DNA of 64,000 bases from Glutamicibacter arilaitensis Re117 (GCF_000197735.1 NC_014550.1:2108001-2172000), one strand, 5' to 3'; positions 45,554 to 58,892 are shown, counted from the stretch's first letter. The notes: generated by a model not told the origin, from the sequence alone. A program made the numbers and translations.

Positions 45554-45668
45554 TTTGATGACACTTGCCGGTCATAGGCGACGACAGATCGCCGGCCTTA
45601 GAGTAATGTCACGTTTCACGCACCACCACTGACAACCCAGGTACCACTGAAGATCACGAGAGCAGCCA

Positions 45669-48107
45669 ATGTCGCAATCATTCGATGCCCGTCAACTCCG
45701 CGAGACGACCGCCGCAGAATCTGCGCCGACACCAGCCCAGTTTCGCCAAGCCATGTTGCGCCACCTGCAGTACACGGTAGGCAAGAGCCCGCAGCAGGCC
45801 TCGCTCTTCGACTGGCGGATGGCCCTGTCCCACACAGTGCGCGATTACGCGGTTGATCCGTGGTTCAGCGCAACACGTCGCACCTGGGATGAAGACCGCA
45901 AACGCGTCTACTACCTGTCGATGGAATTCCTGATCGGGCGGCTGCTTGAAGACCAGGCCATCAACCTCGGCCTGCGCGATGTCATGGTCCAGGTCCTCGC
46001 GGAATTCGGCTTGAGCTTCGATGAGGTAGCCGAGGGAGAACCCGATGCCGCCTTGGGCAACGGCGGCCTGGGACGCCTCGCGGCCTGCTACCTCGAATCC
46101 ATGGCCACCATGGGCTGCCCCGCCTACGGCTACGGCCTGCGCTACGAACATGGTCTGTTCCGCCAGCACTTCGAAAACGGGCGGCAGATCGAAACCCCGG
46201 AAAACTGGCTGGCCACCGACAACCCATGGGACTTCACCCGCCCCGAAGCCGCCTACCCGGTCGGCTTCGGCGGCGAGCTGCACGATCACGACGGCGCCTC
46301 CATCTGGTCGCCACGCTCCAAGGTCCTCGCCTCGGCCCATGACACCCCGGTAGTTGGCTACGGCGGCCAGTGGGCCAACACCTTGCGCCTTTGGGCTGCG
46401 ATGCCCAGCGCCGACCTCTTCAATCTGGATCGCTTCAACGCCGGCGACTTCGCCGCGGCTTCCGAACCCGAAGCATTGGCCCGCAGCCTCAGCCGCGTTT
46501 TGTACCCGAACGACACCACCGAGGGCGGCAAGGAGCTGCGGCTTTCCCAGGAGTACTTCCTGACCTCCGCCTCGGTCCAGGACATCCTGCGACGCTACCT
46601 AGCGGCTCACGATGACCTGCTCAAGCTCCCGGAGTTCGTGGCCATCCAGATGAACGACACCCATCCTGCCATTGCCGGTCCCGAGCTGATCCGCCTGCTG
46701 GTTGACGAGCACGCCGTGGACTTCGATACTGCGGTGGAAACCGCAACCAGCGTCCTGGGCTATACCAACCACACGCTGCTGCCAGAAGCACTGGAACGCT
46801 GGAGCGTTGGGCTGATGCGCAAGGTCCTGCCACGCCACCTGCAGATCATCGAGACCCTCGACACCCAGTTCATCGCGCTGCAGGGCCAGGCCCCGAATCC
46901 GGTGCGCCTGATCAGCAACGATCAGGTCAGCATGGGCGATTTGGCGTTCACCACCAGCCACAAGGTCAACGGCGTTTCAGCGCTCCACACCGAACTGGTC
47001 AGCCAGGAATTGTTCCCTGTCCACAACGAACTGCATCCAGGGCGCATCGTGAATATCACCAACGGTGTCACCCCGCGCCGTTGGCTCAAACTCGCCAACC
47101 CGTCGCTGGCCGCATTGATCACCGACACCATTGGTGCCGGGTGGGAGTCAGACCTGGAGCGGCTGCGCGAGCTCGAACCCTATGCCGAGGATCCTGCCTT
47201 CCGCGATGCCTTCGGCCGCAGCAAGCGCCAGGCCAAGGAGCATTTCACCGGCTGGCTTGCCGCTGAGCACGGCATCGAACTGCCTGCCGAGGCGTTGTAT
47301 GACGCCCAGGTGAAGCGGCTGCACGAATACAAGCGCCAGCTGTTGAACATCTTGTGGACCATTGCGCACTGGCAGCGGATCAAGCGCGATCCGCAGGCCA
47401 ACTGGGTCCCCCGGGTCAAGATCTTCGGTGGCAAGGCCGCACCGAGCTACCACATGGCTAAATTGATCATCCAGCTGATCAATGACGTCGCCGAAGTGGT
47501 GAACAACGACCCGGAAACCCGCCACCTGCTGCGCGTTGTCTACCCGCCAAACTACGGCGTATCCATGGCCGAAAAGCTGATTCCGGCGGCCGATCTGTCC
47601 GAGCAGATTTCCACCGCGGGCATGGAAGCCTCGGGCACCGGCAATATGAAGTTCGCCCTCAATGGGGCGTTGACCATCGGCACCCTTGACGGGGCGAACG
47701 TCGAAATCCGCGAGCACGTCGGTGCCGAGAATTTCTTCCTCTTCGGGCTCACCACCGAACAGGTTGGCGAACGCCGCGCCCAGCAGGGCCACTCCCGCGC
47801 CGCGCTGGAGGCCAGCCAAACCCTGCGCGATGTCCTGCAGGCCATTGCTGAAGGCACCTTCAGCCCCGAGGATCATCACCGCTATGACGGGCTGCTGGAG
47901 ACCATGTGGAACAGCGACTGGTTCCTGGTTGCCTCGGACTTCGAGGATTACGACCGGGCCCAAGGCGAAGTAGCCGACTGCTACAGCGATCCCGAAAAAT
48001 GGCAGCGCATGGCCATCTTGAACATCGCTCGCATGGGGTATTTCAGCTCTGACCGCTCAATCCGCGAATATATGTCGCAGATTTGGGACGTGGAATCCGC
48101 GCTGTAG
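45669..48107 (+). CDS. glgP: Glycogen phosphorylase
   Basis: Releases glucose-1-P from glycogen; PLP enzyme, 812 aa. Visible: DWRMALSHTVRDY, the LGNGGLGRLAACYLES segment and the PLP-Lys region EASGTGNMKFALNGALTIGT. First gene of the glycogen island, separated from glgB by about 110 bp. Its upstream region holds the structured RNA candidate; -10-like TAGAGT lies at 45599-45604. Confidence 0.96.
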   Translation: MSQSFDARQLRETTAAESAPTPAQFRQAMLRHLQYTVGKSPQQASLFDWRMALSHTVRDYAVDPWFSATRRTWDEDRKRVYYLSMEFLIGRLLEDQAINLGLRDVMVQVLAEFGLSFDEVAEGEPDAALGNGGLGRLAACYLESMATMGCPAYGYGLRYEHGLFRQHFENGRQIETPENWLATDNPWDFTRPEAAYPVGFGGELHDHDGASIWSPRSKVLASAHDTPVVGYGGQWANTLRLWAAMPSADLFNLDRFNAGDFAAASEPEALARSLSRVLYPNDTTEGGKELRLSQEYFLTSASVQDILRRYLAAHDDLLKLPEFVAIQMNDTHPAIAGPELIRLLVDEHAVDFDTAVETATSVLGYTNHTLLPEALERWSVGLMRKVLPRHLQIIETLDTQFIALQGQAPNPVRLISNDQVSMGDLAFTTSHKVNGVSALHTELVSQELFPVHNELHPGRIVNITNGVTPRRWLKLANPSLAALITDTIGAGWESDLERLRELEPYAEDPAFRDAFGRSKRQAKEHFTGWLAAEHGIELPAEALYDAQVKRLHEYKRQLLNILWTIAHWQRIKRDPQANWVPRVKIFGGKAAPSYHMAKLIIQLINDVAEVVNNDPETRHLLRVVYPPNYGVSMAEKLIPAADLSEQISTAGMEASGTGNMKFALNGALTIGTLDGANVEIREHVGAENFFLFGLTTEQVGERRAQQGHSRAALEASQTLRDVLQAIAEGTFSPEDHHRYDGLLETMWNSDWFLVASDFEDYDRAQGEVADCYSDPEKWQRMAILNIARMGYFSSDRSIREYMSQIWDVESAL

Positions 48108-48109
48108 CC

Positions 48110-48147
48110 GGTCACCTTTTGTCACGACATGTAATACAAAGGTGACC
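48110..48147 (+). terminator. Hairpin between glgP and glgB
   Basis: GGTCACCTTTTGT pairs with ACAAAGGTGACC (one bulge) right after the glgP stop. There is no T tract, so it may attenuate rather than end transcription. Confidence 0.5.
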
Positions 48148-48217
48148 TGCGTCATCTTGGGTCCAGCGGGCTCTGCGTGTGTTTGGATGAGAGCAAAAGC
48201 TACAGCAAGGAGCCGAC

Positions 48218-50410
48218 GTGCCAGACGAGGATACAAGCCATCCGGTGCTAGATGCGCGGCAGGTGCGCCTGCTGTCCCAGGGGCGGCATCCGGATCCTTT
48301 CTCCGTGCTCGGACCCACCGAAGACGGGCGGCATCTGGTGGCGCGCATTCCAGGCGCAATTCAGCTCTGGGCAGTGAACGCCACCGACGAGGTGCAGCTT
48401 GAACCTCATCCCGAGGACCCTGAGCTTTTCACCGGCCCCGCCCTGCCCTACTACAGGTTGCGCATCCGCTGGGCCTCGGGATTTTTCGAGGCACGCGAGG
48501 ATCCCTACCGCTTCGGGCCGGTCATCGGAGAATTCGACGAGCACCTGATCGGCGAAGGCGAACACCGCAGCCTTTGGAAAGCGCTGGGTGCGCACCTGAT
48601 CACCCACGAGCAGGTTGCTGGCGCGCATTTCGCGCTGTGGGCGCCCAATGCTCGGCGGGTCAGCGTAGTTGGGGATTTCAACTCGTGGAATGGCACCGCC
48701 CACCCCATGCGTGCGCGCGGCGCCACCGGAGTTTGGGAACTGTTCCTGCCCGATCTCGATGAGGGCGCGGTATACAAGTACGAAATCCTGGGGCCCGACG
48801 GCGAGCTGCTGCCGTTGAAGGCCGATCCCGTCGGGTTCGGTTCCGAACACCCGCCGGCCACCGGTTCGGTGATCCGGCGCATCGAGGCCCATGATTGGCG
48901 TGATGGATCATGGCTCGCCCGCCGCGAGCAGATCAACTCGGTCAATGCCCCGATCAGCATCTACGAGGTGCATCTGGGTTCTTGGCGGCGCACCGGCGGC
49001 ACCGGCCAATCGCTGAGCTATCTGCAGCTGGCCACGCAGCTCGTGGACTACGCGGCCGACATGGGGTTCACCCACATCGAGGTCCTGCCTGTCACCGAGC
49101 ATCCCTTCGACGGATCCTGGGGCTACCAGCCCATCGGGCTTTTCGCTCCGACGATCCGCTACGGGACTCCGCAGGAATTTGCGGCCTTTGTCGACGCCGC
49201 CCACGAACGCGGGCTGGGGGTCATTGCCGACTGGGTTCCGGGGCACTTCCCCACCGACCAGCATGGCTTGGGCCGGTTCGACGGCACTGCGCTCTACGAG
49301 CATCTTGATCCGCGTGAGGGCTTCCACCCGGACTGGAACACGTTGATCTACAACTACGGCCGCCCCGAGGTGCGCAACTATCTGGTGGCCAATGCACTGT
49401 ATTGGCTGGGCGAATACCACCTCGATGGGCTGCGCGTGGATGCTGTCGCCTCGATGATCAACCGCGACTACTCGCGCGCCGAGGGCGAATGGATCGCCAA
49501 TAAGGACGGCGGGAATGAAAACTACGAGGCCCTGGACTTCCTGAAGCAGACCAATGTGGCCAGCTATGCGCAGCACCCGGGCATCGCGATGATTGCCGAA
49601 GACTCCACCGCCTACCCCGGAGTCACCCGCCCGGTGGATGCCGGCGGCCTGGGCTTTGGCTACAAGTGGAACCTCGGGTGGATGAATGACTCGCTGGAGT
49701 ACTTCGGCAAGGATCCGGTCTACCGAAAGCACCACCACAACCAGCTGACCTTCGGCATCACCTATGCCTTCAGCGAGAACTTCCTGCTGCCGATCAGCCA
49801 TGACGAGGTCGTGCATGGCAAGGGCTCGATGTACTCGCGCATGCCAGGCAGCCACGCCGACAAGCTCGGCAACCTCAAGGCCTTCTACGGCTACATGTGG
49901 GGGCATCCGGGCAAGAAGCTGCTGTTCATGGGCCAAGAATTCGGCCAGCCCGCCGAATGGGACTACCAGGGCCAGCTCGACTGGAACATCCTCGATGACC
50001 CTGGCCACGCCGGCGTGCAGACCCTGGTCCAGGATCTCAACCGGATCTACCGCGAGCAACCGGCCCTGCATCGGGGCGATGCCCGCCCGGAGGGGTTCCA
50101 ATGGCTGCTGGTCGACGACATCGAGCATCAGGTCTTCGCTTGGCTGCGCCGCGGCGAACCTGGCGACCCCCACGTGGTCGTCGTTCTGAACCTCACCCCG
50201 GTGGAACGCACCGGATTCCGCATTGGATTCCCGGTGGCCGGACGCTGGGTCGAGGCCCTGAATACCGATTCCGAACGCTACCACGGGGCCAATCGCGGTC
50301 ACGGTGGAGCCATCGAAACCGAAGCCGTCCCCTCAGGCGGCGAAGCACAATCCGCACTGCTCACGCTCCCACCCTTATCGGCAATCTATTTTGTGGAGGA
50401 ACGCTCATGA
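48218..50410 (+). CDS. glgB: 1,4-alpha-glucan branching enzyme
   Basis: Introduces alpha-1,6 branches into glycogen. 730 aa: N-terminal carbohydrate-binding modules, then a GH13 core with nucleophile Asp in [16 protein letters not shown], acid Glu in [15 protein letters not shown] and [17 protein letters not shown] start at 48218 follows AAGGAG. Its stop overlaps the glgC start (ATGA). Confidence 0.96.
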   Translation: MPDEDTSHPVLDARQVRLLSQGRHPDPFSVLGPTEDGRHLVARIPGAIQLWAVNATDEVQLEPHPEDPELFTGPALPYYRLRIRWASGFFEAREDPYRFGPVIGEFDEHLIGEGEHRSLWKALGAHLITHEQVAGAHFALWAPNARRVSVVGDFNSWNGTAHPMRARGATGVWELFLPDLDEGAVYKYEILGPDGELLPLKADPVGFGSEHPPATGSVIRRIEAHDWRDGSWLARREQINSVNAPISIYEVHLGSWRRTGGTGQSLSYLQLATQLVDYAADMGFTHIEVLPVTEHPFDGSWGYQPIGLFAPTIRYGTPQEFAAFVDAAHERGLGVIADWVPGHFPTDQHGLGRFDGTALYEHLDPREGFHPDWNTLIYNYGRPEVRNYLVANALYWLGEYHLDGLRVDAVASMINRDYSRAEGEWIANKDGGNENYEALDFLKQTNVASYAQHPGIAMIAEDSTAYPGVTRPVDAGGLGFGYKWNLGWMNDSLEYFGKDPVYRKHHHNQLTFGITYAFSENFLLPISHDEVVHGKGSMYSRMPGSHADKLGNLKAFYGYMWGHPGKKLLFMGQEFGQPAEWDYQGQLDWNILDDPGHAGVQTLVQDLNRIYREQPALHRGDARPEGFQWLLVDDIEHQVFAWLRRGEPGDPHVVVVLNLTPVERTGFRIGFPVAGRWVEALNTDSERYHGANRGHGGAIETEAVPSGGEAQSALLTLPPLSAIYFVEERS

Positions 50411-51741
50411 ATACCACTTCCAATAGGCGCAATGCAGCCGGGGCACCACCGCGCCTGTCCAGCCAGGCGATGGCCTTCGTCCTGGCTGGCGGCCGAGGCA
50501 GCCGACTCGAGGAGCTCACCGACCGGCGTGCAAAACCTGCGGTCCACTTTGGCGGCAAGTCGCGCATCATCGATTTCCCGCTCTCCAACGCCTATAACTC
50601 CGGGGTGCGCAAGATGGCCGTTGCCACCCAGTACAAGGCGCACTCGCTGATCCGGCACATGCAGCGTGGCTGGAACTTCTTCCGAGCCGAGCGCAACGAG
50701 TACCTGGACATCCTGCCTGCCAGCCAGCGCGTCCAGGAGAACAAGTGGTACCTGGGCACCGCGGATGCGGTCACGCAGAATATCGACATCGTCGACGATT
50801 ATGACGTTGAGTACGTGATCATCCTGGCCGGCGACCACGTATACAAAATGGACTATGAGATCATGCTGCGCCAGCATGTCCAGACCCAGGCCGACGTAAC
50901 CATCGGCTGCTTGACTGTACCGCGTGAGGAAGCCACCGGCTTCGGCGTGATGCATGTTAATGAGAACGGCCGCATTGTCGACTTCCTCGAAAAGCCAGCC
51001 GATCCCCCGGGCATGCCCGACGATCCGGCGATGGCTCTGGCTTCCATGGGCATCTACGTCTTCAACTGGAAGTTCCTACGCGAGCTGTTGCTGGATGATG
51101 CCGAGGATGACAGCTCCAGCCACGACTTCGGGCATGATCTGATCCCGTCCATCGTGAAAAACGGCGGCGCCTACGCCCACAAATTCACCGAGTCCTGCGT
51201 CATGTCAGGTCTGGAGACTGAACCATACTGGCGCGATGTGGGCACCATCGACTCCTTCTGGCGGGCAAATCTCGACCTCACCGAGGTCGTCCCCTCGCTG
51301 GATCTCTACGACAACAGCTGGCCCATCTGGACCTATGCCGAATTGACCCCTCCTGCCAAGTTCATCCACGACGATGAGTCACGCCGCGGACAGGCCGTGG
51401 AGTCGCTGATCTCGGGCGACTGCATCCTCTCCGGAGCCGACGTTCACAAGTCGCTGCTCTTCACCGGGAACCGGGCCCACTCCTTCTCCAAGCTTGACCA
51501 GATCGTATCGCTGCCCAACGTGGATGTGGGACGCAATGCGGACTTGACCAAATGCGTTATCGACAGCCGGGTGCGCATCCCCGAGGGGCTGATTGTCGGC
51601 CAGGATCCAGACGAGGATTCCAAGTGGTTCCGCCGCACGGATTCGGGCATCGTGCTCATTACCCAGCCGATGCTTGACCGCCGCGCCGCAATTCTCGAAG
51701 GCGGCATCTCGTGGAGCGCCGAACAGTTGGAGGGGAAGTAG
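50407..51741 (+). CDS. glgC: Glucose-1-phosphate adenylyltransferase
   Basis: Makes ADP-glucose, the committed step of glycogen synthesis; 444 aa. Nucleotide motif [21 protein letters not shown] in part, [11 protein letters not shown], and the C-terminal left-handed beta-helix with [14 protein letters not shown]. Start at ATG 50407, overlapping the glgB stop; any upstream frame lies inside glgB. Confidence 0.96.
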   Translation: MNTTSNRRNAAGAPPRLSSQAMAFVLAGGRGSRLEELTDRRAKPAVHFGGKSRIIDFPLSNAYNSGVRKMAVATQYKAHSLIRHMQRGWNFFRAERNEYLDILPASQRVQENKWYLGTADAVTQNIDIVDDYDVEYVIILAGDHVYKMDYEIMLRQHVQTQADVTIGCLTVPREEATGFGVMHVNENGRIVDFLEKPADPPGMPDDPAMALASMGIYVFNWKFLRELLLDDAEDDSSSHDFGHDLIPSIVKNGGAYAHKFTESCVMSGLETEPYWRDVGTIDSFWRANLDLTEVVPSLDLYDNSWPIWTYAELTPPAKFIHDDESRRGQAVESLISGDCILSGADVHKSLLFTGNRAHSFSKLDQIVSLPNVDVGRNADLTKCVIDSRVRIPEGLIVGQDPDEDSKWFRRTDSGIVLITQPMLDRRAAILEGGISWSAEQLEGK

Positions 51742-51747
51742 GAATCG

Positions 51748-53196
51748 ATGGCTCAACGACAACGCCGGGTGCTGTCTGTTGCTTCTGAATGCGCGCCACT
51801 GGTCAAAACCGGCGGGCTGGCCGATGTAGTTGGCGCGTTGCCTGCCGCACTGGAGCCATTGGGGTGGCGCACCCGCATCCTGATGCCTGCCTATCCTGGC
51901 CTGCTGGAGCGGGTGGGCCGCACTAGACGGATTTGGCGGGACGAGGACCTCTTCGGCGGCCCCGCCACGGTGCGTTACTGCCACTTCGAAGGCCTGGACC
52001 TGCTGCTGCTGGATGCGCCGCACCTTTACGACCGGCCCGGCGGACCCTACGTGGTCGACGGGCACGACCACCACGACAACCACGTGCGTTTTGCCGCGCT
52101 GTCGTGGGTGGCGGCGCGGATTGCCATCGACGGCACCTCCGATAAGTGGCGCCCGGATGTGGTGCATGCCCATGATTGGCAGGCAGGGCTGGTTCCCTCC
52201 TACCTGAAGTATGCCGGCTCCCGGGTTCCGACGCTGCTGACCATCCACAATATTGCCTTCCAGGGGATCTTCGGCCCGGATCAGCTTGATGCGCTGCACC
52301 TGCCGACCTGGGATTTCCATCCTGAGGCGCTGGAGTACCACTCGCTGGTCAGCACGCTGAAGGCGGGGCTGGTACATGCCTCGCGGATCAGCACCGTCAG
52401 CCCGAGCTACGCCCAGGAACTCACCCGTGAAGAGTTCGGCTTCGGCCTCCAAGGCGTAGTGACGATGCGCAGGGACCGCGGTGAGCTTGCCGGCATCCTC
52501 AACGGCATCGACACCGAGGTCTGGAATCCTGCCACGGATCCCCAGATCAACAACTACGACGCGTCTGATCCGGCGGCCAAGGCTGCGAACCGGCAGGCAT
52601 TGCTCAACGAATTCTCGCTGGCCGAGCCATCGGGCCCGTTGGCCGTGGTCGTCACCCGGCTCACCCACCAAAAGGGCGTGGACCTGCTGCTGGAGAAGCT
52701 GCCGGCCTTCATCGAATCCGGCGGCGCCGTGGTGGTGCTCGGCTCGGGCGACCCGGGCTACGAGTACGCGCTGGGCGAGCTGGCGGCCCGCTATCCGCAG
52801 TCCGTGGGCCTGCACATCGGCTACGACGAACAGCTCAGCCACCGGATGTACGCCGGGGCCGATCTGGTGCTGGTGCCCTCCCGATTCGAGCCATGCGGGC
52901 TGACCCAGCTCATCGGCCTGCGCTATGGGGCGATCCCGCTAGTGGCTGCCACCGGCGGCCTGCGCGATACCGTAGTCGACGCGACGCCGGAGCACCTGGC
53001 CGATGGCACCGCCACCGGCTTCACCTTCAGCGACATCGATGCCGGCGGCTTGGGCTTCGCCCTGGGCCGGTCGGTGGACCTCTACAAGGATCAGGCGGCC
53101 TGGGCGCAGCTGCGCTCCCAGGCGCTGAACACCCCGGTGGACTGGGGCACCTCGGCTGCCGTATATGCCAGGCTGTTCACGGAGCTCGTTTCATGA
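51748..53196 (+). CDS. glgA: Glycogen synthase (ADP-glucose, GT5)
   Basis: Adds glucose from ADP-glucose to glycogen; 482 aa. KTGGLADVVGALPAALE near the N-terminus is the ADP-glucose-binding motif; the C-terminal VPSRFEPCGLTQLIGLRYG carries the catalytic Glu region of retaining transferases. It starts 6 bp after glgC and overlaps glgX by four bases. Confidence 0.96.
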   Translation: MAQRQRRVLSVASECAPLVKTGGLADVVGALPAALEPLGWRTRILMPAYPGLLERVGRTRRIWRDEDLFGGPATVRYCHFEGLDLLLLDAPHLYDRPGGPYVVDGHDHHDNHVRFAALSWVAARIAIDGTSDKWRPDVVHAHDWQAGLVPSYLKYAGSRVPTLLTIHNIAFQGIFGPDQLDALHLPTWDFHPEALEYHSLVSTLKAGLVHASRISTVSPSYAQELTREEFGFGLQGVVTMRRDRGELAGILNGIDTEVWNPATDPQINNYDASDPAAKAANRQALLNEFSLAEPSGPLAVVVTRLTHQKGVDLLLEKLPAFIESGGAVVVLGSGDPGYEYALGELAARYPQSVGLHIGYDEQLSHRMYAGADLVLVPSRFEPCGLTQLIGLRYGAIPLVAATGGLRDTVVDATPEHLADGTATGFTFSDIDAGGLGFALGRSVDLYKDQAAWAQLRSQALNTPVDWGTSAAVYARLFTELVS

Positions 53197-55307
53197 CCCA
53201 GGCCCCGGCACTCGACACGACGGCCGGCAGGCCGTGGCCGCTGGGCGTCACCGTGGACGCTTCCGGAGCCAACGTTGCGGTCTACGCGCCCAAGGCGAGG
53301 GCCGTATACTTCTGCTGGTTCCCCGAAGGCGATGACGCGGAAGAACACCGCCTGGCCCTGCCCTACGTCCAGGACGGTATTTGACATGCGCATTTTGGCG
53401 GCATCGGCGCAGGCACCAGGTATGGTTTGCGCGCGGACGGCGAATACCTGCCCGAAGCAGGCCTGCGCTTTAACGTGAACAAGCTGCTGATCGATCCCTA
53501 CGCGAGATCGCTGGACCGCCCGGTGCGGTATCACGAACTGATGGACGGCGCCCTTCGGCCCGCTGCCACGGATCACGTGGTCGGCGGCGACAGCGGCCTC
53601 GCGCTGCAGCCAGATCCGGAGGACAGCGTTCCCGTCGTCCCCAAGGGCATCATCACAGCGGAACCTTCGGGGCCTGACCCCGCGAGCAACCGACCGCACC
53701 ACGAGCTCGCGGACCTGGTGATTTACGAAAGCCACCTCAAGGGCCTGACCGCAACCCACCCAGGGGTTCCCGCCGAAATCCGCGGGACATATGCGGGCAT
53801 GGGGCGTCCGGCCATCATCGAGCATCTTCAGTCCCTCGGCGTCAACGCTGTCGAGTTTTTGCCGGTGCAGGCATTTATCGACGACGAGCACATCGTTGAA
53901 CAGGGCCTCACCAACTACTGGGGCTACCAGCCCGTGGCCTGGTTCGCCCCCGAGCCCCGCTACGCCCAGAACGATGCCGTGGCCGAATTCCGCCAGCTGG
54001 TCCACACCCTGCACGAAGCGGGCATCGAGGTCATCCTCGACGTGGTCTACAACCATAGCGGCGAAGGCGGGGAACACGGTCCCACCCTGAACCTGCGCGG
54101 CCTGGATAACGCCGGGTACTACCGCTTGGCCGAGGACCCGCGCCATTATATTAATGATGCGGGCACCGGGAACACCCTTGCGGTCTACTCCCCCATGACA
54201 CTTCGCATGGTGCTAGATAGCTTGCGCTATTGGGCACAGACTTTCGGCGTGGACGGCTTCCGCTTCGATTTGGCGACCTCGGTGGCACGCAGCCCGCAAG
54301 GATTCGAGCCCGAGGGAACCTTCTTGCAATCCATCGCGCAGGATCCCGTGCTCTCCGAGCTCAAGCTCATCGCCGAGCCATGGGATTTGGGCCCGGGCGG
54401 TTATCAACTGGGCAATTTCCCTTCCCCTTTCGCCCAATGGAACGATCGTTTTCGCGACGGGATCCGGCGGGTGTGGCGAGGCGAAATCCTGGGTGCTGCG
54501 AATTTCGGTTCCCTGCTCCTTGGCTCCGCCGACTTCTTTGATCATTCGGGCCGGAGCGCCACATCAGGAATCAACTTCATCAGCGCTCACGACGGCTTCA
54601 CCCTGCGTGACGCCGTCACTTACTCGCAGAAGCACAATGAGGCCAATGGCGAGGAGAATCGCGACGGCCACGACGAGAGCTACTCCGACAACTTCGGTGT
54701 CGAGGGACCAACTGATGAACCGGGCATCCTCCAGGGGCGTAGCCTGCGCGTCCGCGGCCTGCTGGCCACCTTGCTGCTTGCCCAGGGTGTGCCCATGCTG
54801 TTGGCCGGCGACGAATTTGGCAACAGCCAGCAGGGCAATAACAATGCCTACGCGCAGGATAACGAATTGGGATGGATTGACTGGTCGTCGCAAGACCATG
54901 AGCTGACCGTCTTTGTTCGCGACTTGATCGAGCTGCGCCGCCGATTCCCCCACTTGCGCCAGCGCGGCTTTATGCACGGCGAGCAGCGGGCTGATGGGCA
55001 CCGTGATGTCCGTTGGTTTTCTCACGATGGTTCCGGTCCCGACGCGGAGCACTGGCAGGATCCAGAGTTCCGTTCTCTGGCGTTGCAGCTGCGCGGCGCT
55101 GCCGGCGACCCGCGCGGCGAGGCACTCGCAGGCAGCGTCCTGATTATTTTCAACTTCGGCGATGCGTGCGAGTTCACTCTACCGGACCCTGATGAAGGTG
55201 CTTCCTGGTGTCTTGAACTGCACAGCGCCGAGCCGGAAGTTTCAGCGCACGATGTTGCAGGCAGCTATCTGATGCAGGGACACTCTGTTGCGGTGCTCAG
55301 CTCCTAG
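53193..55307 (+). pseudogene. glgX: Glycogen debranching enzyme GlgX, interrupted by one in-frame TGA
   Basis: GH13 isoamylase-type enzyme that removes alpha-1,6 branches. The frame is continuous for 704 codons except for TGA at 53382-53384 (codon 64), in the context DGI-stop-HAHFGGIGAGTRYG. The family has Ile-Trp-His here, so TGG to TGA is the simplest change. Downstream, all catalytic segments remain: GFRFDLATS (nucleophile), LIAEPWDLGPGG (acid/base) and ISAHDGFTL. No other stop or frameshift was seen. The ATG at 53193 overlaps glgA. Either a very recent pseudogene, a base-call error, or UGA readthrough. Confidence 0.85.
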
Positions 55308-55330
55308 AGGTACTGCAGGAGCCTTAAACT

Positions 55331-55369
55331 CAATGGGCACCTTCCACATGATGTGGAAGGTGCCCATTG
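55331..55369 (+). terminator. Bidirectional hairpin terminator between glgX and secG
   Basis: CAATGGGCACCTTCCACAT pairs with ATGTGGAAGGTGCCCATTG around G; 19 perfect pairs between convergent genes. Confidence 0.85.
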
Positions 55370-55391
55370 GCAGCTATTGGTCTAAGTCCGC

Positions 55392-55643
55392 TTAGCCCTC
55401 GGCGCTGAATCTCAGGACCAGGGCCAGGCCGATAATCACGGCGCCCCAGATCAGACCCAGGATAATGGTGATGCGGTTCAGGTTGCGCTCCGCGACACCT
55501 GAAGAGCCCATTGAACTGGTCATACCGCCGCCGAACATGTCCGACATACCGCCACCACGACCCTTATGAAGCAGGATCAGGAGGGTCAGCAAGACACTGG
55601 TAATGCCCAGCAGGACCTGCAAAATGATCTTGATAATATCCAA
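55392..55643 (-). CDS. secG: Preprotein translocase subunit SecG
   Basis: Small membrane subunit of SecYEG, 83 aa, two transmembrane helices (ILQVLLGITSVLLTLLILL; ITIILGLIWGAVIIGLALVL) and the GRGGGMSDMFGGG linker. Last gene of the gap-pgk-tpiA-secG group, 22 bp after tpiA. Confidence 0.95.
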   Translation of the reverse strand: MDIIKIILQVLLGITSVLLTLLILLHKGRGGGMSDMFGGGMTSSMGSSGVAERNLNRITIILGLIWGAVIIGLALVLRFSAEG

Positions 55644-55665
55644 GTCGACGGTTCCTTAGTTAGAT

Positions 55666-56481
55666 TCAGTCGGTGACGAGATGATGCTCGAACCTGACAA
55701 TATTAGCAAATTCTTCAGCGTCTAGGCTGGCACCGCCAACCAACACGCCATCAACATCGCGTTCACGCATGATCGATGCGGCGTTTGCTGCCTTAACACT
55801 ACCGCCATAGAGCAGTTGGGTCTTCTCAGCAATCTCCGTACCGAAGCGTTCAGCAAGCGCACCGCGAATGGCGGCGCACATTTCCTGGGCGTCAGCTGGT
55901 CCTGCAACTTCACCGGTGCCGATGGCCCACACTGGTTCGTAAGCGATGACCAGGTTTTCGGCCTGCTCAGCGGATACGCCTTCCAGCGACTGTGCCAACT
56001 GCTCCAAGGTGAATGCAACATGCTCGCCAGCCTTGCGCACGTCCAGGCCTTCTCCGACGCAAAGCATCGGGGTCATCTCGTGGCGGTAAGCGGCTGCCAG
56101 CTTCGCGGCAATCACCTGGTTGGTTTCGTTGTGGTACTCGCGACGCTCGGAGTGGCCAACGAGTACGTAGCTGCAACCGAGCTTCTTGAGGAACTGGCCG
56201 GAAATTTCGCCGGTGTACGCACCTGAATCCTGTGCGGACAGGTCCTGGGCACCGTAAACGATATCCAGCTTGTCACCCAAGGTCAGGGTCTGCACGCCAC
56301 GGATGTCGGTGAAGGGAGGGAACACTGCAACCTCGGCACGATCGTAATCATGCTCGTGGTCTTTCAGGGTCCACGCCAGCTTCTGCACCAGGGTGATGCC
56401 CTGGACGTGGTCCATGTTCATCTTCCAGTTGCCGGCAATCAGCGGCTGGCGCACGTAGGCGCCGTTCTGCGAAATGGTCAT
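55666..56481 (-). CDS. tpiA: Triosephosphate isomerase
   Basis: Interconverts DHAP and GAP; TIM barrel, 271 aa. NWKMN (catalytic Lys), VLVGHSERR (catalytic His) and [14 protein letters not shown] (catalytic Glu) are present. Starts 3 bp after the pgk stop. Confidence 0.97.
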   Translation of the reverse strand: MTISQNGAYVRQPLIAGNWKMNMDHVQGITLVQKLAWTLKDHEHDYDRAEVAVFPPFTDIRGVQTLTLGDKLDIVYGAQDLSAQDSGAYTGEISGQFLKKLGCSYVLVGHSERREYHNETNQVIAAKLAAAYRHEMTPMLCVGEGLDVRKAGEHVAFTLEQLAQSLEGVSAEQAENLVIAYEPVWAIGTGEVAGPADAQEMCAAIRGALAERFGTEIAEKTQLLYGGSVKAANAASIMRERDVDGVLVGGASLDAEEFANIVRFEHHLVTD

Positions 56482-56484
56482 TAT

Positions 56485-57714
56485 TTAGCCTTCCAATGCG
56501 GCAACACCCGGCAGGGTCTTGCCTTCGAGGTACTCCAGCGAAGCACCGCCACCGGTGGAGATATGGCCGAAGTCATCCTCCGAGAAGCCCAGTGCGCGTA
56601 CGGCTGCAGCGGAGTCGCCGCCGCCTACAACGCTGAACGCTTCCGAGTCCGCCAGAGCCTGCGCGACGGTACGGGTACCTTCGGCGAAAGCTGGGATCTC
56701 GAAGACGCCCATTGGGCCGTTCCAGAACACGGTGTTTGCGCTGGTGATGTAGCTTGCGAACAGTTCAGCGGACTTCGGACCGATGTCCAGGCCAAGGCCG
56801 TTGGAGCCAAAGCTGGCTTCTTCGATCTTGTCTGCGGCCAGCACCTCATGCTCAGCATCTGCACCGAACTTGCTTGCCACGACGACGTCGTTTGGCACGA
56901 TGATGTCGCAACCGAGCTTCTCAGCGCGCTGCAGGTACTCCTGGCAGACAGCGATCTGGTCTTCTTCAAGCAGCGAGCCGCCAATGGCGTAGCCCTGGGC
57001 CTTGAGGAAGGTGAACGCCATGCCGCCGCCGATCAGAAGCTGATCGGCCTTGCCCAGCAGGTTGTCGATGACAGCGAGCTTGTCCGATACCTTCGAACCA
57101 CCAAGCACCACAACATATGGGCGCTTCGGGGCTTCGGTCAGGGTCTTGAGAACCTTGACCTCGGTAGCCACCAGGTCCCCCTGGTAGCTCGGCAACAGGC
57201 CAGCAATGTCGTAAACCGAGGCATGCTTGCGGTGCACGGCGCCGAAAGCGTCGTTCACGTAAGCGCCATTCTCACCGGTCAGTGCAGCCAGTTCCTTGGC
57301 GAACTCTTCTCGCTCGGCATCCACCTTGGAGGTTTCGCGAGCATCGAAGCGGACGTTTTCCAGAACCAGTACGGAGCCTTCAGCGAGGTTCGCCGCACCC
57401 TGGCGAGCGGAATCGCCCACCACGTCTTCGGCGGTAGTTACCTCGAAATCAGCGAGTTCGTTCAAGCGGTGAGCCGCTGGAGCGATGGAGTACTTGGCAT
57501 CGACCTGGCCCTTGGGACGTCCCAAGTGGGCCATTACGATGACCTTTGCGCCGGCTTCAGCCAGCTTCGAGATGACTGGCAGCGAGGCACGCACGCGCCC
57601 GTCATCGGTCACAGTTGCACCGTCGAGCGGTACGTTCAGGTCACTACGGACCAGAACGTACCGTCCGCGGACACCGTCGTCAGCGATCAATTCGTCAATG
57701 GTGTGAGAAGACAT
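56485..57714 (-). CDS. pgk: Phosphoglycerate kinase
   Basis: Makes ATP from 1,3-bisphosphoglycerate; 409 aa. [13 protein letters not shown] near the N-terminus, [15 protein letters not shown], and the C-terminal [14 protein letters not shown] with the nucleotide-binding Gly-rich segment. It starts 16 bp after gap. Confidence 0.97.
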   Translation of the reverse strand: MSSHTIDELIADDGVRGRYVLVRSDLNVPLDGATVTDDGRVRASLPVISKLAEAGAKVIVMAHLGRPKGQVDAKYSIAPAAHRLNELADFEVTTAEDVVGDSARQGAANLAEGSVLVLENVRFDARETSKVDAEREEFAKELAALTGENGAYVNDAFGAVHRKHASVYDIAGLLPSYQGDLVATEVKVLKTLTEAPKRPYVVVLGGSKVSDKLAVIDNLLGKADQLLIGGGMAFTFLKAQGYAIGGSLLEEDQIAVCQEYLQRAEKLGCDIIVPNDVVVASKFGADAEHEVLAADKIEEASFGSNGLGLDIGPKSAELFASYITSANTVFWNGPMGVFEIPAFAEGTRTVAQALADSEAFSVVGGGDSAAAVRALGFSEDDFGHISTGGGASLEYLEGKTLPGVAALEG

Positions 57715-57730
57715 GTCTCTAGGTTATCTA

Positions 57731-58892
<1,162 letters not shown>

